Source: Metabacillus kandeliae
GTDB lineage: Bacteria; Bacillota; Bacilli; Bacillales; Bacillaceae
Reading direction: 5' to 3'
DNA: 64,000 nucleotides
NCBI RefSeq assembly: GCF_021166585.1
Contig: NZ_JAJOZE010000009.1
Location: 1-64,000, forward strand
Made by a program: the position numbers and the translations under genes. This document shows, one piece after another, positions 24,721 to 33,644 of this stretch; positions within the stretch are counted from its first letter, which is position 1; the number at the start of each line of letters is the position of its first letter. Under the pieces are notes generated by a model. It saw only the letters and a program-made list of their open reading frames with translations. It ran no database searches and had not been told where the DNA came from.

Positions 24721-25578
24721 TTACCAGAGGCAGTAGTCTTTTTTAGCAGAGTAATGAACAAATCCTAATGTATTCGCATACCACTCGCTTTTGGAGTGCT
24801 GGCTATTTGAAACTGTGAGAACAGTAAAGGTTTTCTTTTTTTGAAGAGCAGTCAGCTCTTTAATTTTTTCTTGTGCCCAGGCGTCTTTTGCTACAATCGG
24901 CTGATTGAAGTTTTCCCACATAATGCCGTCTACATATGGTGCAGAGGCAGCAGTCAACGTGTCGATGCCCCAGTTTTGGATGATGGATTTGCCAGGAAAT
25001 TGGATTTTCACCTGCTGAAGAAGGCTGACAAATCCGTCTCTTTGTACTTTCAGCTGTTTCGCATCATCGCAAAAGTAATCATCAATATCGCCTGCTGTAT
25101 CAAAGAAGATGCCATCCATTCCTTTATCTTGAATATGCAGCTTAATTTGATCGATGAGAACGGAACGGTAGTGGGAGGAGCTCATGTTCATCAGGTAAGC
25201 ATCCCATTCCGGCAGATAAAATTTCTGGCTGTTATTGTAGTAATAGTCGCCAGGCTGGAGATATTTTGTTAATCCTGTATTCCAGTTATCTGCTTCCATG
25301 GAGTTGATATAGCCGAAGACTTTTGTGCCGGAGCTTTTGATGGTGTCAATTTGCTGCTTTGTATAATAAACAGGTTCAATGATCACCATGCTGTAATCTT
25401 TCATTTTTGCCAAAATCTTAGGAGTCGGAGCATCATAGAAAATCTTATAGTTTTTTATATCTTTCAGCACGCCGTCACCGCCTGATGCTGATTCAGCCGC
25501 CGCAATTTGCGCATGGCTGAGCGCTGCTGCTGCAAAAATAAGCACAGCAAAAAACAAACCAAAAAACTTCTTATTCAT
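24721..25578 (-). CDS. Secreted GH114 polygalactosaminidase (PelA hydrolase-like)
   Basis: A 285-residue exported protein: signal peptide (about 1-29, cleavage near AESA) and a GH114 TIM barrel. Barrel strands carry YKIFYDAPTPKIL, VIIEPVYY, KVFGYINSME, DGIFFDTAGDIDDYF and IIQNWGIDTL, plus a late IMWENFNQP. GH114 enzymes are endo-alpha-1,4-polygalactosaminidases, related to the hydrolase part of PelA. Here it is a separate protein, divergent from the pel operon, whose own PelA protein has only the deacetylase part. Expression is probably under a c-di-GMP riboswitch. Role inferred: cutting or releasing Pel polysaccharide. Confidence 0.82.
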   Translation of the reverse strand: MNKKFFGLFFAVLIFAAAALSHAQIAAAESASGGDGVLKDIKNYKIFYDAPTPKILAKMKDYSMVIIEPVYYTKQQIDTIKSSGTKVFGYINSMEADNWNTGLTKYLQPGDYYYNNSQKFYLPEWDAYLMNMSSSHYRSVLIDQIKLHIQDKGMDGIFFDTAGDIDDYFCDDAKQLKVQRDGFVSLLQQVKIQFPGKSIIQNWGIDTLTAASAPYVDGIMWENFNQPIVAKDAWAQEKIKELTALQKKKTFTVLTVSNSQHSKSEWYANTLGFVHYSAKKDYCLW

Positions 25579-25587
25579 AAAAAAACA

Positions 25588-25710
25588 TCCCTTCGCAATT
25601 AAACGAGGGACGGGTGGCTTCGCAGGCTGGCGATCGGTACCCCCTCATAAGAGAGAGTCTGACGACCCATGCCTTTGCGCCCTTACTTTTCAGTAAGTTT
25701 GCCCATCACC
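25588..25710 (-). promoter_or_regulatory. c-di-GMP-I (GEMM-I) riboswitch and expression platform
   Basis: Read on the minus strand, the aptamer (25710-25629) has the P1 pair GGTGAT / ATCGCC, the conserved GGGCAAAC, a stem TTACT-GAAA-AGTAA with GAAA tetraloop, then GGGCGCAAAG, and later GGGGTACCGATCGCC, all at the spacing of the GEMM-I consensus I remember. Downstream, TCCCTCG / CGAAGGGA (25610-25588) forms a hairpin that holds the AAGGG ribosome site and is followed by TTTTTTT directly before the ATG. It can act as terminator, ribosome-site lock or both. ON or OFF response cannot be told. Confidence 0.85.
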
Positions 25711-25724
25711 TTATTATTAATTAC

Positions 25725-25753
25725 ATATTAGCAACCGATATTACAAATATCAA
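25725..25753 (-). promoter_or_regulatory. Sigma-A promoter for riboswitch/GH114 transcript
   Basis: TTGATA (25753-25748), a 17-bp spacer and TAATAT (25730-25725) on the minus strand. The start of transcription would fall near 25718, eight bases before the aptamer. The promoter overlaps GATATT-ACA-AATATC (25737-25751), a palindrome that could be an operator shared with pelD. Confidence 0.7.
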
Positions 25754-25782
25754 CAGTTTTTTTACAATTTGATGACAAGGCA

Positions 25783-27015
25783 GTGGTTAGAATGATCTAT
25801 GAACAAAGCAATACTTTTAGGAAATTCGCTGAAATTTTTGGAGCAGTATTTGCCATCACAATCTTGCTTTTAATCCAGCAGCAGCCTGCGCCGGGCCTTG
25901 AGGACCTGCTTTGGAGCATGGTCATTGTTCTAATCTCTTTAAGATATGGTGTTTACTACGGAGCGGTTCCTTTTTTGTGGGCCATTGGTTTTTTTGTTTT
26001 CCAAACCTATGCCTCCAATCAGGATGTTTTGATTGTCATCTCAGACTCTCTCTTTTTCATCAAGCTTGCCCTGTACTTTTTTTTGCTGCTTTTTTGCGGT
26101 CTCTACAGTCTTTCGCAAAAGGAAAGATATACAGATTTGCAGCATATTTACGAGGAAATGAAGGATGAAAAAGAAGAAGTAGAAAAAACGCTGCAGCAGG
26201 TTTTGGGTCTTCATGAAAAATACAAAGACCGGATCCTGCATACCGAGAACAGCTATGAAGTTATCTTTGATATGATCGAACAGCTGAATCATACAGACCC
26301 TGAAATTATTCAGGATGAAGCAATCAAGGTGATTAGAAAGCACTTTGAAGCAAAGAAGGTTATTCTCTATTACATATCGAGGCAGGGAAATACCCTGAGG
26401 GTAAAACTCAGGTGGGGAAGCTTTGAAGAAGAAGCAGCATCTATCTTGCTTGCGGACGCCCCTTCTCTTTTAAAAAGAACTCTCCAGATGGGAAGTGTAC
26501 AATTCAGGCAGCCTGATGATGATTCCGCATCGCCTGCCATCGCCGGCCCCATTTTTGTTGGCGGAAGCCTGCGCTATATTGCGGCAGTCGATGAGCCGGC
26601 TTTTGAAAAGCTTTCACCGCAAGAAATTCAATGGTTCACCTGGTGCCTGCGGTGGGCGGGAGACCGTTTGACATTTGCTTACCGATATGAGCGTGAAGTA
26701 TATAAAAATGACCGGTACCAAGGAACCGGCATTTATAAAATGGAAGCTTTCTTTCACAGATTATCGGTCGAAATCGATAGAATGAAACAGCTCGGACAGC
26801 CTTTTGCTTCATTTGATCTGGAAGTAGGGCAGGCAAATTTGAAAGAAATGGACTTTATTCTGCAGGGACATTTGCGGGAAACAGATTTAACAGGGTTTGA
26901 CGAGCACAGCGGGAAGCTGTACATTTTGCTGCCTGTTACAAGCAAATCTTATATCGAGACAATAAAAGAACGGCTTCTGCACGCTCTCTCCCTGAAGGGT
27001 GGAGAAGAGAAATGA
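25783..27015 (+). CDS. pelD: PelD, c-di-GMP receptor of Pel synthesis
   Basis: A 410-residue membrane protein: about four N-terminal helices (15-115), a coiled coil (about 120-150, rich in K and E), a GAF domain (about 165-290) and a C-terminal degenerate GGDEF domain. The catalytic GGDEF sequence is missing (region reads FDEHSGKLYILLP), but the inhibitory-site motif RETD (365-368) is kept, as in PelD proteins that bind c-di-GMP to switch on Pel synthesis. Start GTG 25783 has AAGG close by; ATG 25792 is possible. It overlaps pelE by four bases. Confidence 0.88.
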   Translation: MVRMIYEQSNTFRKFAEIFGAVFAITILLLIQQQPAPGLEDLLWSMVIVLISLRYGVYYGAVPFLWAIGFFVFQTYASNQDVLIVISDSLFFIKLALYFFLLLFCGLYSLSQKERYTDLQHIYEEMKDEKEEVEKTLQQVLGLHEKYKDRILHTENSYEVIFDMIEQLNHTDPEIIQDEAIKVIRKHFEAKKVILYYISRQGNTLRVKLRWGSFEEEAASILLADAPSLLKRTLQMGSVQFRQPDDDSASPAIAGPIFVGGSLRYIAAVDEPAFEKLSPQEIQWFTWCLRWAGDRLTFAYRYEREVYKNDRYQGTGIYKMEAFFHRLSVEIDRMKQLGQPFASFDLEVGQANLKEMDFILQGHLRETDLTGFDEHSGKLYILLPVTSKSYIETIKERLLHALSLKGGEEK

Positions 27016-27932
27016 CAGTGGGGATCATCATCTATTTGTTTTATGCCGTCATATCGGTTTGGCTGATTTCAGCCGAGAAAAGAAAATGGGAAGAGGAAGA
27101 AAAGGGATTAGCCGAATGGTGGATGATCTTGGCGTTTGTTCTTCCTGTAGCCGGCTTCCTGGCAGGCTATTTTATGGCCAAGCATCACAGAAGTCACAAA
27201 AACACCTCTTTTATGGACGAGTACTCTCAATATATAGAGAAAGGGGTTTACAATTTTGACTTGTTGAGAGAGCAGCTGGAAAAGGACGAAGATCTGCTTT
27301 CCGTCAATTTATCTGGTGAACAGGAAGGAGCCGGCATCCTGAAAAGCATCATGCTCAATTTATCAAATGAAAAGACAATAGGGCATAAAGTGCTTCTTGA
27401 TAAAGCGCTATCTAATTCTGACCGCGAAACGGTTCATTATGCAGCTGCGATAAGAAATGTTTTGCACGAAAGAGCCGTACAGCAGATTGATCAAGAAAAA
27501 CGAAACTTATCCAGCGATAGTATCGCCGGCTATCTGTCCCTGATGAATTCTTATAGGAACTACCTGGATAGCGGGCTCTATGACACTGCCTTAAAAAGTG
27601 ACATTGAAGAGGAGTACGGTACATTTTTGAAGCAGGCGCTGTTTTCATTTCCAAACCAGCCGGAGTTTTTAAAAGCCTTTGGAAGCCTGATGCTTGAAAA
27701 AGACCTGGTGACTGCTGAGGCGGCATTCAAGCAGGCACTCTCTTCAGATCAGGGCTCCATTGATGCTGAAATGGGCCTTTTCAGAGCAGCCTATTTAAAA
27801 AGTGACTGGCCGGAAATCTTTCGTCTGGCTGAAAAAATTTATCGGCATCCGCAATATCAGCTGCTGTCTGAGATAGATCAGCAGACTGCAGCCTTGTTTT
27901 ATACCAGCAGGAAAACAGCGGAAATGAAATAG
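27012..27932 (+). CDS. pelE: PelE, TPR membrane protein of Pel complex
   Basis: A 306-residue protein with two membrane helices near the N-terminus (about 4-20 and 38-57) and a cytoplasmic helical region with TPR-like repeats (e.g. LYDTALKSDIEEEYG, VTAEAAFKQALSSDQ). In Pel systems PelE binds PelD and PelG in the membrane. Recognition rests on position between pelD and pelA plus this architecture. Translationally coupled to pelD (ATGA overlap). Confidence 0.8.
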   Translation: MTVGIIIYLFYAVISVWLISAEKRKWEEEEKGLAEWWMILAFVLPVAGFLAGYFMAKHHRSHKNTSFMDEYSQYIEKGVYNFDLLREQLEKDEDLLSVNLSGEQEGAGILKSIMLNLSNEKTIGHKVLLDKALSNSDRETVHYAAAIRNVLHERAVQQIDQEKRNLSSDSIAGYLSLMNSYRNYLDSGLYDTALKSDIEEEYGTFLKQALFSFPNQPEFLKAFGSLMLEKDLVTAEAAFKQALSSDQGSIDAEMGLFRAAYLKSDWPEIFRLAEKIYRHPQYQLLSEIDQQTAALFYTSRKTAEMK

Positions 27933-27961
27933 CTAATTTTAAAGACGGCAAGGTGAATAGG

Positions 27962-29809
27962 ATGAAAAAAAGCTTATACAAACAAGTTGCTGCAACAGTG
28001 TTAATTGTATTGCTTGCTCTTTTGGGGACGCTGTATTTTAACATGGACCGCCTTTATCAGGATTTGCCTTTTCCAAAAAAACCGGTAAAACCGGCTGATG
28101 TAAAGGTCATGTCTTCGAAGGCGAAAATTCCGCAAGAGTCAAGATTGACCGTCACTCTCTGCCAGCCGGAAGACGAATTTGGATTAGGCATTTTTGAAAA
28201 TATGAAAAAGGCGCTTCAGTATGCCAAAATCCCTTATAAAGTGAAGAGAACGGATCAGCTTGAGGATGCTTTATTCCCTGATCCCTATTCAGTTCTTGTG
28301 CTGTTTGGGGAGAATCCGGAGAAATGGCCGCTCAGTAAAATTCAAACGTATGCGAAGCAGGGCGGAAATCTCATGTTTACCAACCGGTTTCAAGATCCTG
28401 CGTGGGACAGCCTGCTAGGGATTGAAAAAAACAGGGGCTATGTCGATGGAGTAAAAGGTCTTTCGGTCTCCAATGCATTTTTTCCAGGCTACCCTGAAAT
28501 CAGCCCGAAATCTGAGTACTTTTCCAACAGCATGCTGAATGTGAAGCTAAGTAGGAAAGCGCATGTTCTGATAAAAGCCCAAAAGCAGCCTTTTTTATGG
28601 ACATATCCATATGGAAAAGGGAAAGTGGTTTTTTTAAATAATACGGCGATGCAGGACAAGTCTTCAAGAGGCATGCTGCTCCAGTCCCTGACACTTGCAG
28701 CGCCGGCCATGGCAGCAGGGCAGTTTGCGGGAAAAATCATGTATATTGATGATTTTCCTGCTCCAGTTGTAAAGATGAAAAATAAGCAGATTTATCAGGA
28801 TTACGGGATGACCTATGATGAATTCTACGACAAGGTCTGGTGGCCTGACATGAAACAGATCAGCTCAGACTATCATTTTCCCTATACCGGAGCTTCCATC
28901 GGCACGTATGAGAGTGATCCGAATCTGTCAAGATCGCATATTTTGCAGCTGTATGAAGAGGATTTGCTGAAATACGGCCGCCAGCTTCTGGCGTCTGGAG
29001 GGGAACTCGCCCTGCATGGCTACAATCACCAGTCACTAATTTTAAAGGGCGACAAAACGGATAGATCCTTTCATTACAGGCTGTGGGAAAGCAGGGGAGA
29101 AATGGAGCGCTCGCTTCACCAAATGAGAAGTATTCAGGCAAAGCTTTTCCCAAAAGCAAACATCAGCACCTATGTGCCGCCATCCAATACTATCGGACCT
29201 GCAGGAATAGCTGCAGTTGCCCACAGCTATCCTGATATCGGGGTTATATCAAGTCTTTACCTTGGCACTGATAAGCTTGGCAGTCTTATTCAGGAATTTG
29301 GATATGATGAAAAATATCCTTCCTTATATAATTTTCCGCGAATTACGAGCGGCTATCAGTTCACAGCTGAGGACCAGTTTCAGATGGCAGATGCTGTAGC
29401 TAACTTTGGAATCGTTTCCCACTTTGTGCATCCTGACGATGTGCTTGATGAGCAGCGGTCTGAAAAGGGCGGATGGAAAGGCCTGAAGAAAAACTATACA
29501 AGATTGCAGGATTTTCTGATCAAAACGTATCCATATTTAACGGCATACAGGCAATCAGATGCCGAGCGGGAAATGGCCGTATATCAAAAAGGAAAATGGA
29601 ATATTTCTTACGGCAATCATTCCATTGAACTGCACGGTTATAAGGTTCCAGTTCCGTCTCATTTGCTGATCAGGGTAAATGAGGGGAAGAAAATTCAAAC
29701 TGGCACAAGGCCTTATGGGAGCATTCAGCAAATCAATCCTTCCATTTATACTGTAACACTGACAAAGCCTGATGCAGTGATTTCACTGGAGGAGGGGAAA
29801 AAGAAATGA
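27962..29809 (+). CDS. pelA: PelA deacetylase (DUF2194 / CE-type)
   Basis: From ATG 27962 (six bases after AAGGTG; GTG 27953 lies inside that site) a 615-residue protein with one N-terminal membrane anchor (about 9-27). An N-terminal Rossmann-like region (about 60-260) is followed by a polysaccharide deacetylase barrel: YIDDFPAPV gives the metal Asp pair, ALHGYNHQS the metal His-x-x-x-His, and SHFVHPDD a late conserved motif. This is the deacetylase form of PelA in Gram-positive pel operons, without the GH114 domain, which is encoded divergently. Likely removes N-acetyl groups from the polymer outside the cell. Confidence 0.85.
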   Translation: MKKSLYKQVAATVLIVLLALLGTLYFNMDRLYQDLPFPKKPVKPADVKVMSSKAKIPQESRLTVTLCQPEDEFGLGIFENMKKALQYAKIPYKVKRTDQLEDALFPDPYSVLVLFGENPEKWPLSKIQTYAKQGGNLMFTNRFQDPAWDSLLGIEKNRGYVDGVKGLSVSNAFFPGYPEISPKSEYFSNSMLNVKLSRKAHVLIKAQKQPFLWTYPYGKGKVVFLNNTAMQDKSSRGMLLQSLTLAAPAMAAGQFAGKIMYIDDFPAPVVKMKNKQIYQDYGMTYDEFYDKVWWPDMKQISSDYHFPYTGASIGTYESDPNLSRSHILQLYEEDLLKYGRQLLASGGELALHGYNHQSLILKGDKTDRSFHYRLWESRGEMERSLHQMRSIQAKLFPKANISTYVPPSNTIGPAGIAAVAHSYPDIGVISSLYLGTDKLGSLIQEFGYDEKYPSLYNFPRITSGYQFTAEDQFQMADAVANFGIVSHFVHPDDVLDEQRSEKGGWKGLKKNYTRLQDFLIKTYPYLTAYRQSDAEREMAVYQKGKWNISYGNHSIELHGYKVPVPSHLLIRVNEGKKIQTGTRPYGSIQQINPSIYTVTLTKPDAVISLEEGKKK

Positions 29810-31212
29810 TCGGTTTTATTGCTGAAGGCAGCTATCCATATGTAAGCGGCGGGGTTTCCAGCTGGATTCATACATTGATCAAAAGCATGCCTGATTTGAA
29901 TTTTTCCCTTTTTACGATTACACCAGAAGAAAGAGGGATTGATCAGGCAAAATTTGATTTGCCGCAAAATATTAAGCATATTCAAAATGTAGCTTTAACC
30001 GCCAGGACGGATCAGGCGAAAAGCTTGAAAACGAAGCTTACGGAGCAGGAAATCAGTCTCCTGTCTGAATGGTTCACATTTCAGACGACAAATCCAGAAG
30101 CGCTCCGCTTATTAGGAGACAAAAATAAAATGGGAAGCCTGGCTGACTTTTTTGCCAGTGAAGCTTTTTACACGCTTGTCAAACATTGCTATGTGCTTGA
30201 GAAACAAAGCGGCTCCTTTCTTGATTATGTCTGGATGTGGCGGGCTTTGTATACACCGGTTATTTTTTTATTGCAGCAGGAATATGAAAAAGTAAAGCTC
30301 GTACACGCGGTTTCCACTGGATATGGCGGGCTTGCTGCTGCTTATATTGCTTATTCGCAAAAAGTGCCTTTTCTCTTGACTGAGCATGGCATTTATTCAA
30401 GGGAGCGGGAGGAGGAAATCCTGCAGGCAGCGTGGATCCCTGTTACCTATAAAAAACGCTGGATTCAGTTTTTTCATCATCTGTCCAAACAGGCATACGA
30501 AATGGCGGATGAAATACTTACCCTGTTTGAAAGAAACAGGCAGTACCAGCTGCAGGGAGGTGCTCCGGAGGAAAAGACTAAAATCATTCCAAACGGTATA
30601 TCCCTTTCTTCCTTTCAGGAACAGACCGAACGCGGACAAAAAGAAATTTTCCACATAGGGGCCATCGTAAGGGTAGTTCCTATTAAAGATATCAAAACAA
30701 TGATTTATTCAGCACGGCTGTTAAAATCTCAGGGTCTTTCCTTTAAGTGGTCCATTCTTGGGCCTGACGAAGAAATGCCGGAATACGCTGCAGAATGCAG
30801 GTCGCTTGTAGAAGAATTTCATTTAGCGGATCAGATAGAGTTTACCGGCAAGGTAAATATTGATGATTATTTGCCGAAGTTTGATATTTGTGTTTTGTCC
30901 AGCATCTCTGAAGGACAGCCTCTTGCTGTTTTAGAGGGAATGGCTTTCGGCAAGCCATGGATTGTAACAGATGTAGGCAGCTGCAGAGAACTGATTGAAG
31001 GCGGAGAAGGAGACAGCTTCGGAGCCTGCGGCTTTACGGTCCCGCCTGTGAGTCCGAAGCAGCTCGCAGACCGGCTGCAGTGGAGTATGGAAAACAGAGA
31101 TTTATTGCCAAAGCTCGGAAACAGCGGCCGCAAGCGGGTGTTGAAATATTATCTGGCCGAAGACATGATCGCTGCCTATAGAAATTTGTACATAAAGAGA
31201 GGAGGGGCTTAA
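29806..31212 (+). CDS. pelF: PelF glycosyltransferase (GT4)
   Basis: A 468-residue cytosolic GT4 glycosyltransferase. The N-terminal part is PelF-specific (AEGSYPYVSGGVSSWIHTLI, DUF3492); the C-terminal Rossmann fold has the nucleotide-sugar site with the E-x7-E motif EGQPLAVLE (about residues 368-376) and KIIPNGI. PelF uses UDP-GlcNAc in Pel polymer formation. It overlaps pelA by four bases and is followed with no gap by pelG. Confidence 0.92.
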   Translation: MIGFIAEGSYPYVSGGVSSWIHTLIKSMPDLNFSLFTITPEERGIDQAKFDLPQNIKHIQNVALTARTDQAKSLKTKLTEQEISLLSEWFTFQTTNPEALRLLGDKNKMGSLADFFASEAFYTLVKHCYVLEKQSGSFLDYVWMWRALYTPVIFLLQQEYEKVKLVHAVSTGYGGLAAAYIAYSQKVPFLLTEHGIYSREREEEILQAAWIPVTYKKRWIQFFHHLSKQAYEMADEILTLFERNRQYQLQGGAPEEKTKIIPNGISLSSFQEQTERGQKEIFHIGAIVRVVPIKDIKTMIYSARLLKSQGLSFKWSILGPDEEMPEYAAECRSLVEEFHLADQIEFTGKVNIDDYLPKFDICVLSSISEGQPLAVLEGMAFGKPWIVTDVGSCRELIEGGEGDSFGACGFTVPPVSPKQLADRLQWSMENRDLLPKLGNSGRKRVLKYYLAEDMIAAYRNLYIKRGGA

Positions 31213-32673
31213 ATGGCGGGGATAGGATTTCAGCTGCAGAAAATGTTCAAAGAAGACTATTACTCTTCACGGGTAAAAGCGTATTTGTACTCTGTCTTCG
31301 TTACAGCGGGCCCCTGGCTTTTGATCATTTTTACTCTTTTTCTCATTCAGAATATTCTCGGGTTTGCAAAAGGGGTAAATATAGAAAACAAAGAACTTTT
31401 TTTGCTGTCCATCTCTTATTGTTTTATTTTCTCTCAAGTCCTGTATGGGGTGCAGCAGCTCGCTGTTACCCGTTATGTCGCAGACTGCCTTTATGAAAAG
31501 CAGGAAGGAAAAGTATTTGCGTCATTCATCGGATTTGCAAAAATAACCTTGCTCGCCGCTTTTTTGCTCTGGTGTATTTTTGCCGCTTTCTCGGAACTGC
31601 CGCTTTACATTGAACTGCTGATTTTAGGGATTTTCGCTGTACTGAATCTAATATGGGTGATGCTTTTATATTTATCAGGTGCAAAAAATTATCAATCCAT
31701 TGCTTTGGCATTTTTAACAGGGGGAGGAACGGGCGCGGCTTGCATGGTCATTTTGCTGTATACAGGCACTTTCGCGTTCGGAACCTATACGCAGGCAGTC
31801 CTGATGCTGGCAAGCTTTTTCGCCGGTCTTGGGATTACACTGCTGTGGCTGACCCACGCTATGTACCTGACTTTTCCCATCAGAACAGCTAAAGGGCAAT
31901 TTCAATACTTAACCTATTTTGACCGTTATCCAAGCTTGGTTATTTGCGGCTTTTGCTATAATGCAGGTCTTTGGGCAAGCAATTGGATCATTTGGATTCA
32001 TGAAGGCAAGGCGCCTAAATATGGAGTGTTTTTCAGCTATCCATCCTATGACACAGCTTTGTTTTATGCTTACCTCACCATTATTCCGATTTACATGCTG
32101 TTTGTCGTTTCGATTGAAACCCGTTTTTATGAAAGGTACAGAACGTTCTACAGTGCTATTAATCAAGGAGGAACACTGCAGCAGATTTTGACTGCAAAAA
32201 GTAAAATGCTCGTTGTACTGAAGCAGGAACTGGAAAGACTGCTCAGGAACCAGGGGCTCATTACAGCTGCTGTTTTGCTCGCGGCTATATTTATTCTTCC
32301 TGAAATGATTTATAATGATAAAACTCTCGAAATTTTCCGCTGCACGGCGATTGGAGCTTTTTGCAACGGAATGACGCTTGTGATGATTCTCCTTCAGCTC
32401 TACTTTGACGACAGGAAGGGTGCGGCATGGACTGCTGCTTTGTTCATTACTGGAATTGCTGCTGCTACCTTGCTTTTGCTGCCTCTTGGCTATAAAGGCT
32501 ACGGCTTTGGCTTTGCTTTAGGAAGCTTAATCAGCTATTCATTTGGCCACTTGCGCCTATTCACGTATGTTGAAAAAGCAGATTATCATGCTTTTTCAGC
32601 AAAGCAGCCAGTGTTGAAAAGCACTCTTTTTACGAAAACGGCTGCATTCTTAAATGAGCGGTTTTCAAGCTGA
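31213..32673 (+). CDS. pelG: PelG membrane transporter
   Basis: A 486-residue membrane protein with about twelve helices, matching the MATE/polysaccharide-transporter-like PelG family. Begins MAGIGFQLQKMFKEDYYSSR, a typical PelG N-terminus; DRYPSLVICGFCYNAGLW is a conserved mid-protein stretch. It moves the polymer across the membrane together with PelD, PelE and PelF. Last gene of the operon; no obvious terminator hairpin before yugI, so read-through into yugI is possible. Confidence 0.9.
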   Translation: MAGIGFQLQKMFKEDYYSSRVKAYLYSVFVTAGPWLLIIFTLFLIQNILGFAKGVNIENKELFLLSISYCFIFSQVLYGVQQLAVTRYVADCLYEKQEGKVFASFIGFAKITLLAAFLLWCIFAAFSELPLYIELLILGIFAVLNLIWVMLLYLSGAKNYQSIALAFLTGGGTGAACMVILLYTGTFAFGTYTQAVLMLASFFAGLGITLLWLTHAMYLTFPIRTAKGQFQYLTYFDRYPSLVICGFCYNAGLWASNWIIWIHEGKAPKYGVFFSYPSYDTALFYAYLTIIPIYMLFVVSIETRFYERYRTFYSAINQGGTLQQILTAKSKMLVVLKQELERLLRNQGLITAAVLLAAIFILPEMIYNDKTLEIFRCTAIGAFCNGMTLVMILLQLYFDDRKGAAWTAALFITGIAAATLLLLPLGYKGYGFGFALGSLISYSFGHLRLFTYVEKADYHAFSAKQPVLKSTLFTKTAAFLNERFSS

Positions 32674-32765
32674 TTAAAAAGATTCTTTGATTAAATGGGG
32701 AAAGTATGATATCATTTTTAATTGCGTATATAAACGAGATATATTAATCATATAGGAGTGTTCTC

Positions 32766-33149
32766 ATGTCCACAAAATTCGAAACAGGCAATATTTATTC
32801 AGGTAAAGTCACAGGCATTCAACCTTACGGAGCGTTCGTTGCGCTTGATGAAGAAACACAAGGTTTGGTTCATATTTCTGAAATTCAGCACGGCTTTGTT
32901 AAAGATATTAACGAGCACTTGAAAGTTGGAGACGAAGTTCAGGTTAAGGTTCTTTCTATTGATGAAGCAGCTGGAAAAATGAGCTTGTCCATTCGTGCTA
33001 CACAGGAAGCTCCAGAGCGTCCTGAAGCAAAAAAACAGCCAAGAAAAAGACAGGCTACAACAACTGTAAAAGCATCCCAAGCACCGCAGGAAGGCTTTAA
33101 CACGCTAAAAGATAAGCTTCAAGAATGGATCGAACAATCCAAGAAGTAA
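32766..33149 (+). CDS. yugI: S1-domain general stress protein YugI
   Basis: A 127-residue protein with one S1 RNA-binding domain (1-75: GNIYSGKVTGIQPYGAFVAL, QGLVHISEIQ, VGDEVQVKVLSID) and a basic tail (KKQPRKRQATTTVK). Known as general stress protein 13 in B. subtilis; thought to act with ribosomes or RNA. ATG follows AGGAGTGTTCTC. Own terminator. Marks the right junction of the accessory pel block. Confidence 0.92.
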   Translation: MSTKFETGNIYSGKVTGIQPYGAFVALDEETQGLVHISEIQHGFVKDINEHLKVGDEVQVKVLSIDEAAGKMSLSIRATQEAPERPEAKKQPRKRQATTTVKASQAPQEGFNTLKDKLQEWIEQSKK

Positions 33150-33153
33150 TAGG

Positions 33154-33186
33154 AAAGGCACCGTTCAATTGAACGGTGCCTTTTTT
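33154..33186. terminator. yugI terminator
   Basis: AAAGGCACCGTTC and GAACGGTGCCTTT form a 13-bp stem followed by TTT. Confidence 0.9.
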
Positions 33187-33229
33187 CTTTAGAGCGGAAT
33201 GGTTTTCTTATACCGCTTGCAGGGAGTGC

Positions 33230-33463
33230 TTATTTCATTTCCGGTTTTGGTTCTGTGCGTCCGATTTCTTCTGCTGGTTTGAAAAGGATAGCGAGGTTGA
33301 TTAGGCCTGCAATACCAACTAAACCGTAGATAATGCGGGAAAGAGGTGCAGCTTGTCCGCCGAAAATGGCTGCTACAAGATCAAAACGGAAAAAGCCGAT
33401 TAGTCCCCAGTTGATGGCTCCAATTATGGTAAGTACTAGTGCAATGCGTTGTAATGCGCTCAT
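33230..33463 (-). CDS. yuzA: DUF378 membrane protein YuzA
   Basis: A 77-residue two-helix membrane protein with the DUF378 signature IGAINWGLIGFFRFDLVAA (about 14-32) and LVGIAGLINLAILF. GGAGGGAAT precedes ATG. Position between yugI and yugJ fits yuzA. Function unknown. Confidence 0.85.
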   Translation of the reverse strand: MSALQRIALVLTIIGAINWGLIGFFRFDLVAAIFGGQAAPLSRIIYGLVGIAGLINLAILFKPAEEIGRTEPKPEMK

Positions 33464-33644
33464 GATATTCCCTCCTTAGTTAGTATGGATACATTCATAT
33501 CGTGCGGATTTTTATAAAATTTATACACAGGAAAAATCATAGCAGGCAACATAGGCTGGAATATTTTGAAGCATATTAATAGAGCGCATTTCTTTACAAA
33601 AAAAAGCTTCAAGGAGCATAATGTTATTCGAGGAGGCGATTTTT

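Noticed and set aside
25841-26343. Frames opposite or shifted within pelD
   Set aside because: Overlap the membrane-helix region of PelD; hydrophobic composition follows from reading conserved helix codons in another frame.
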